This document shows, in pieces, positions 5,629 to 7,245 of a stretch of DNA of 7,245 nt. The translations under genes were made by a program, and so were the position numbers. Position 1 is the first letter of the stretch; every line of letters starts with the position of its first letter. The notes beneath the pieces were generated by a model. That model saw only the letters and a program-made list of their open reading frames with translations. It ran no database searches and was not told the DNA's origin. This stretch comes from Acidobacteriota bacterium (GTDB taxonomy: Bacteria; Acidobacteriota; Terriglobia; Acidiferrales; UBA7541). The DNA lies in the NCBI GenBank assembly GCA_003153585.1, contig PLZZ01000133.1, forward strand, positions 1-7,245. The letters are read 5' to 3'.

Positions 5629-5985
5629 TCAACAATGTCCGCAATACGGGATGAGCACTCTTACGAATTCTTCGTCAGCCGTTTTCGAAATGCGAAGCCT
5701 TTCAACAATCGCTACCGGCCTGCGGTGTCCGCAGAACCCGCACTGTGGCTCGCCATGAACTCCGGTGTGCGGACGAAGCCTCAATCGATGCGCGCTGCGC
5801 TGCTCTCTAATCAGATAATCGCGGTCCCGCCTCTGGCGCTCAAGTTCCCGATGCTTCGGATTCGCCCTCCATTCCTTCATGTATTCCCGGCCGCGCGCGC
5901 GCCGTCTCTTGCGAAGCGCAGCGCAAATCGCCGCTTGGCCCTGCACTGCGAGTTCCGCTGGAATCGGTTTCCGCTTTCCGCCCAT
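5629..5985 (-). CDS. Basic protein with C-terminal CxxC/CxxC zinc ribbon (118 aa)
   Basis: The ATG at 5985 has AGGAGG (5990-5995) four bases upstream. Residues about 24-65 are strongly basic and helical (RKRRRARGREYMKEWRANP, then RELERQRRDRDYL), which suggests nucleic-acid binding. The C-terminus holds CGFC (82-85) and CGHC (115-118), two CxxC pairs 29 residues apart that probably hold one zinc ion; the last residue is a ligand Cys. The REYMKEWRANP-type segment resembles helices found in phage HNH/endonuclease VII-like proteins, but no HNH catalytic motif is visible. It could be a small transcription or recombination regulator. It is the first well-supported gene of the leftward module, 49 bases before the winged-helix gene and divergent from the gene at 6269. 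The stop overlaps the ATG of a 13-codon ORF (5588-5629) in a TGATG arrangement. Confidence 0.75.
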   Translation of the reverse strand: MGGKRKPIPAELAVQGQAAICAALRKRRRARGREYMKEWRANPKHRELERQRRDRDYLIREQRSAHRLRLRPHTGVHGEPQCGFCGHRRPVAIVERLRISKTADEEFVRVLIPYCGHC

Positions 5986-6103
5986 GGATCCTCCTCGCCC
6001 CGAGAATCACTTCCGCATTCTTGTGCGCGCCTGCCAGCCGGCTACTGCGTTTCACAATTCGGACGCCCGTCACTTCCATGTTCCTCTTCCGTTTTTCCGC
6101 CAT
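5840..6103 (-). CDS. Possible small upstream ORF overlapping the zinc-ribbon gene (87 aa)
   Basis: The first 45 residues (start MAEKRKRNMEVTGVRIVKR) have a plausible codon pattern and precede the zinc-ribbon gene in the leftward direction. The second half reads in another frame through the zinc-ribbon gene and is not protein-like. There is no clear ribosome site. It may be a leader ORF that couples to the next gene, since the ribosome site of that gene lies inside it, or it may be chance. Confidence 0.2.
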   Translation of the reverse strand: MAEKRKRNMEVTGVRIVKRSSRLAGAHKNAEVILGARRIHGRKAETDSSGTRSAGPSGDLRCASQETARARPGIHEGMEGESEASGT

Positions 6104-6185
6104 TGCCGCCAGTTGCGGCTCTACTGCTCCTGTGTGACTGCGCTCCTGTGCAACACACCTGATCCGACTCGCATGGTGTCTACTA

Positions 6186-6214
6186 TTGAGTTAACAGCAT
6201 TACTCTGATACTAT
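6186..6214 (+). promoter_or_regulatory. Candidate sigma70 promoter for the rightward gene
   Basis: TTGAGT (6186-6191) and TACTAT (6209-6214) have the ideal 17-base spacer; each matches consensus at four of six positions. Transcription would start near 6221, just before the leader hairpin. TACTATT occurs twice (6181-6187 and 6209-6215), so the region may also hold operators or a divergent promoter for the leftward module. Confidence 0.45.
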
Positions 6215-6225
6215 TCCCTCGGTTA

Positions 6226-6261
6226 GCCTCCCACTCTCGGGAGAGAGAGTCGCCAGGAGGC
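6226..6261 (+). promoter_or_regulatory. Leader hairpin that can hide the ribosome binding site
   Basis: GCCTCC (6226-6231) is the exact complement of GGAGGC (6256-6261), which is the core of the AGGAGG ribosome site at 6255-6260. Inside it, ACTCTC (6233-6238) pairs with GAGAGT (6245-6250). Together they form a two-tier stem directly at the predicted transcript start, placing the ribosome site in a helix. Control by unfolding of the RNA is plausible; no known riboswitch class is recognised. Confidence 0.45.
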
Positions 6262-6268
6262 CTTTTCA

Positions 6269-7090
6269 ATGGGCATCGCTTCACCGCTTGAATACCTCGT
6301 CACCTCGTCTGAAGCCGCGCTGGAAACATTCGAGCTTGCTCGCCTAAATAAAAGCGCCAATTTACGAAAAGAGCTTCGCGATGTCGTCGAGGAGTGGATC
6401 GAAGCGGAAATCCAGTCGCGGCTCGCGCGCTGGATTCTTGACTGCCGCCGCAGTCAAGCCGGCCGGTCCGACGCGGACCTCGCGGGAGCCTCTGCGAATC
6501 TCTCCGCGAAAACCGTGGCCGCAAATCTCTTGTTGCCGTTTGATGATCTGATGAATTCGCAAGAGCTCCAGTCCAAGCCGGCCTCTGTAAAGCCGATTCC
6601 CGCTCGTTCCGCGCGCGATCGCCGGGATTCACCTCCAGGGCGAGACTCGCCGCCTTTGCCAAGCACGCAGCTTTCCGGCAGAGCGAAGGGCGCCTTGAAG
6701 TTTCTGGAGGGGCAAGATCGTTCGCAGGCGCACGCCGCTCCAAACGTTTATAAGTCCCCGGTGGAAGCTGGTCGAAATGCCGCGTCGCCCCGATCTGCGC
6801 AGAACGCCCCTCAGCGCCGGAGCTTGCCCAAGAGTTCACGGACCGGGTCGCTTTTCCCCGCCGCTCCCGGATCTTCTGACGGAGCTGAGAGTGCCCGCTC
6901 GCAGACCCGGCGATTCGCTGCCCATAATTCGGCGAAACGCGATGCGCCCAAGTCCCGCGCGGTAGCTGGGTTGCCGGGCTCGGCCCGTGTCGCTCAGATC
7001 GCCCCCTTGGCGCGCTCAGGAAAACTGCAGCCCACTGCGCCCGTTCGCGCGTCCATGCGTTTCTCGCCGCATCAACGGCGCGCGGTTTAG
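6269..7090 (+). CDS. Hypothetical protein: helical N-terminal domain plus long basic disordered tail (273 aa)
   Basis: I do not recognise a named family. The ATG is preceded by AGGAGG with eight-base spacing, one of the best ribosome sites in the window. Residues 1-62 look like a real folded helical domain (MGIASPLEYLVTSSEAALE, then ELARLNKSANLRKELRDVVEEW and IEAEIQSRLARWILDCRR), with balanced charge. Residues about 84-100 are hydrophobic to mixed. From about residue 105 the protein becomes Ser/Pro/Ala/Arg-rich and probably disordered with high net positive charge. The other plus frames contain stops here, which supports this frame. A long minus-strand frame (6300-7229) covers the same DNA, so the tail is less certain than the start. 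It diverges from the leftward module and may be regulated together with it. Confidence 0.65.
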   Translation: MGIASPLEYLVTSSEAALETFELARLNKSANLRKELRDVVEEWIEAEIQSRLARWILDCRRSQAGRSDADLAGASANLSAKTVAANLLLPFDDLMNSQELQSKPASVKPIPARSARDRRDSPPGRDSPPLPSTQLSGRAKGALKFLEGQDRSQAHAAPNVYKSPVEAGRNAASPRSAQNAPQRRSLPKSSRTGSLFPAAPGSSDGAESARSQTRRFAAHNSAKRDAPKSRAVAGLPGSARVAQIAPLARSGKLQPTAPVRASMRFSPHQRRAV

Positions 7091-7245
7091 GGCCGCCCGC
7101 CGCAACAAACTCACCGCCAGTAGGACGAATCGCCGCCCGGAAAAACAGTGCGGTCAGCAGCTCCCTCGTTATCGTCTTAACCGCCGTGCTCGCTTCGAGT
7201 GTCCGCATATGCGTCATGAGCTGTGCCACTTCACCTCGCCGCCCG
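7091..7245. other. Right edge without a firm gene
   Basis: No gene is firmly supported. On the minus strand a frame opens with GTG at 7229 after GAGGTGAA and encodes a protein-like stretch (KTITRELLTALFFRAAIRP), but it then runs on antisense through the plus-strand gene with poor composition. The edge may hold the start of a gene or unrelated sequence. Confidence 0.3.

Noticed and set aside
5588..5629. 13-codon ORF between the zinc-ribbon and winged-helix genes
   Set aside because: Its TGATG overlap with the previous stop is suggestive, but it is too short and has no recognisable attenuator pattern to call a gene.
5557..6162. Plus-strand open frame of 201 aa
   Set aside because: It is antisense to the zinc-ribbon gene, which has a perfect ribosome site and a Cys-pair motif; the translation is low in acidic residues and looks like a shadow.

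Overview
The window looks like a GC-rich bacterial chromosome. Gene content and the style of several proteins suggest Acidobacteriota (Terriglobia-like): a DUF3300 protein, a tiny basic protein starting MGNKDARRRE, and a set of small hypothetical genes around a helix-turn-helix protein. This assignment comes from recognising protein styles, not from a database search.

Left part (1-1500). A partial secreted or periplasmic DUF3300 protein and a small VOC-fold protein lie on the minus strand. A 38-residue basic protein lies on the plus strand, divergent from the VOC gene. A GC-rich hairpin separates this small gene from the convergent operon that follows.

Middle-left part (1503-3763). A two-gene leftward operon starts at a TATAAT box. 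It encodes a soluble nucleotide-sugar 4,6-dehydratase of the CapD/PseB/LegB type and then a NeuC-type hydrolysing 2-epimerase, 12 bases apart. Together they look like early steps of nonulosonic acid or other acetamido-sugar synthesis for a surface glycan.

Right part (4006-7090). This is a compact accessory-like module. Four leftward genes are tightly packed: a basic protein with a zinc ribbon; a winged-helix protein with a Q/N-rich tail; a conserved-looking hypothetical protein; and a small protein with a possible helix-turn-helix. A rightward gene with a strong ribosome site diverges from them. The most interesting feature is three 16-bp dyad-bearing repeats (CCGCA-N4-TGCGTAC, 21-22 bp period) inside the winged-helix gene. 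They have a DnaA-box-like 9-mer beside them and a lower-GC stretch in the downstream coding sequence. This layout resembles phage lambda gene O, which carries its replication origin inside the initiator gene. I propose it as a candidate replication or regulatory module of a mobile element; this is inference.

Stretches without a supported gene are 722-834, 1171-1344, 3764-4005, 6104-6268 (a regulatory region between divergent genes) and 7091-7245.
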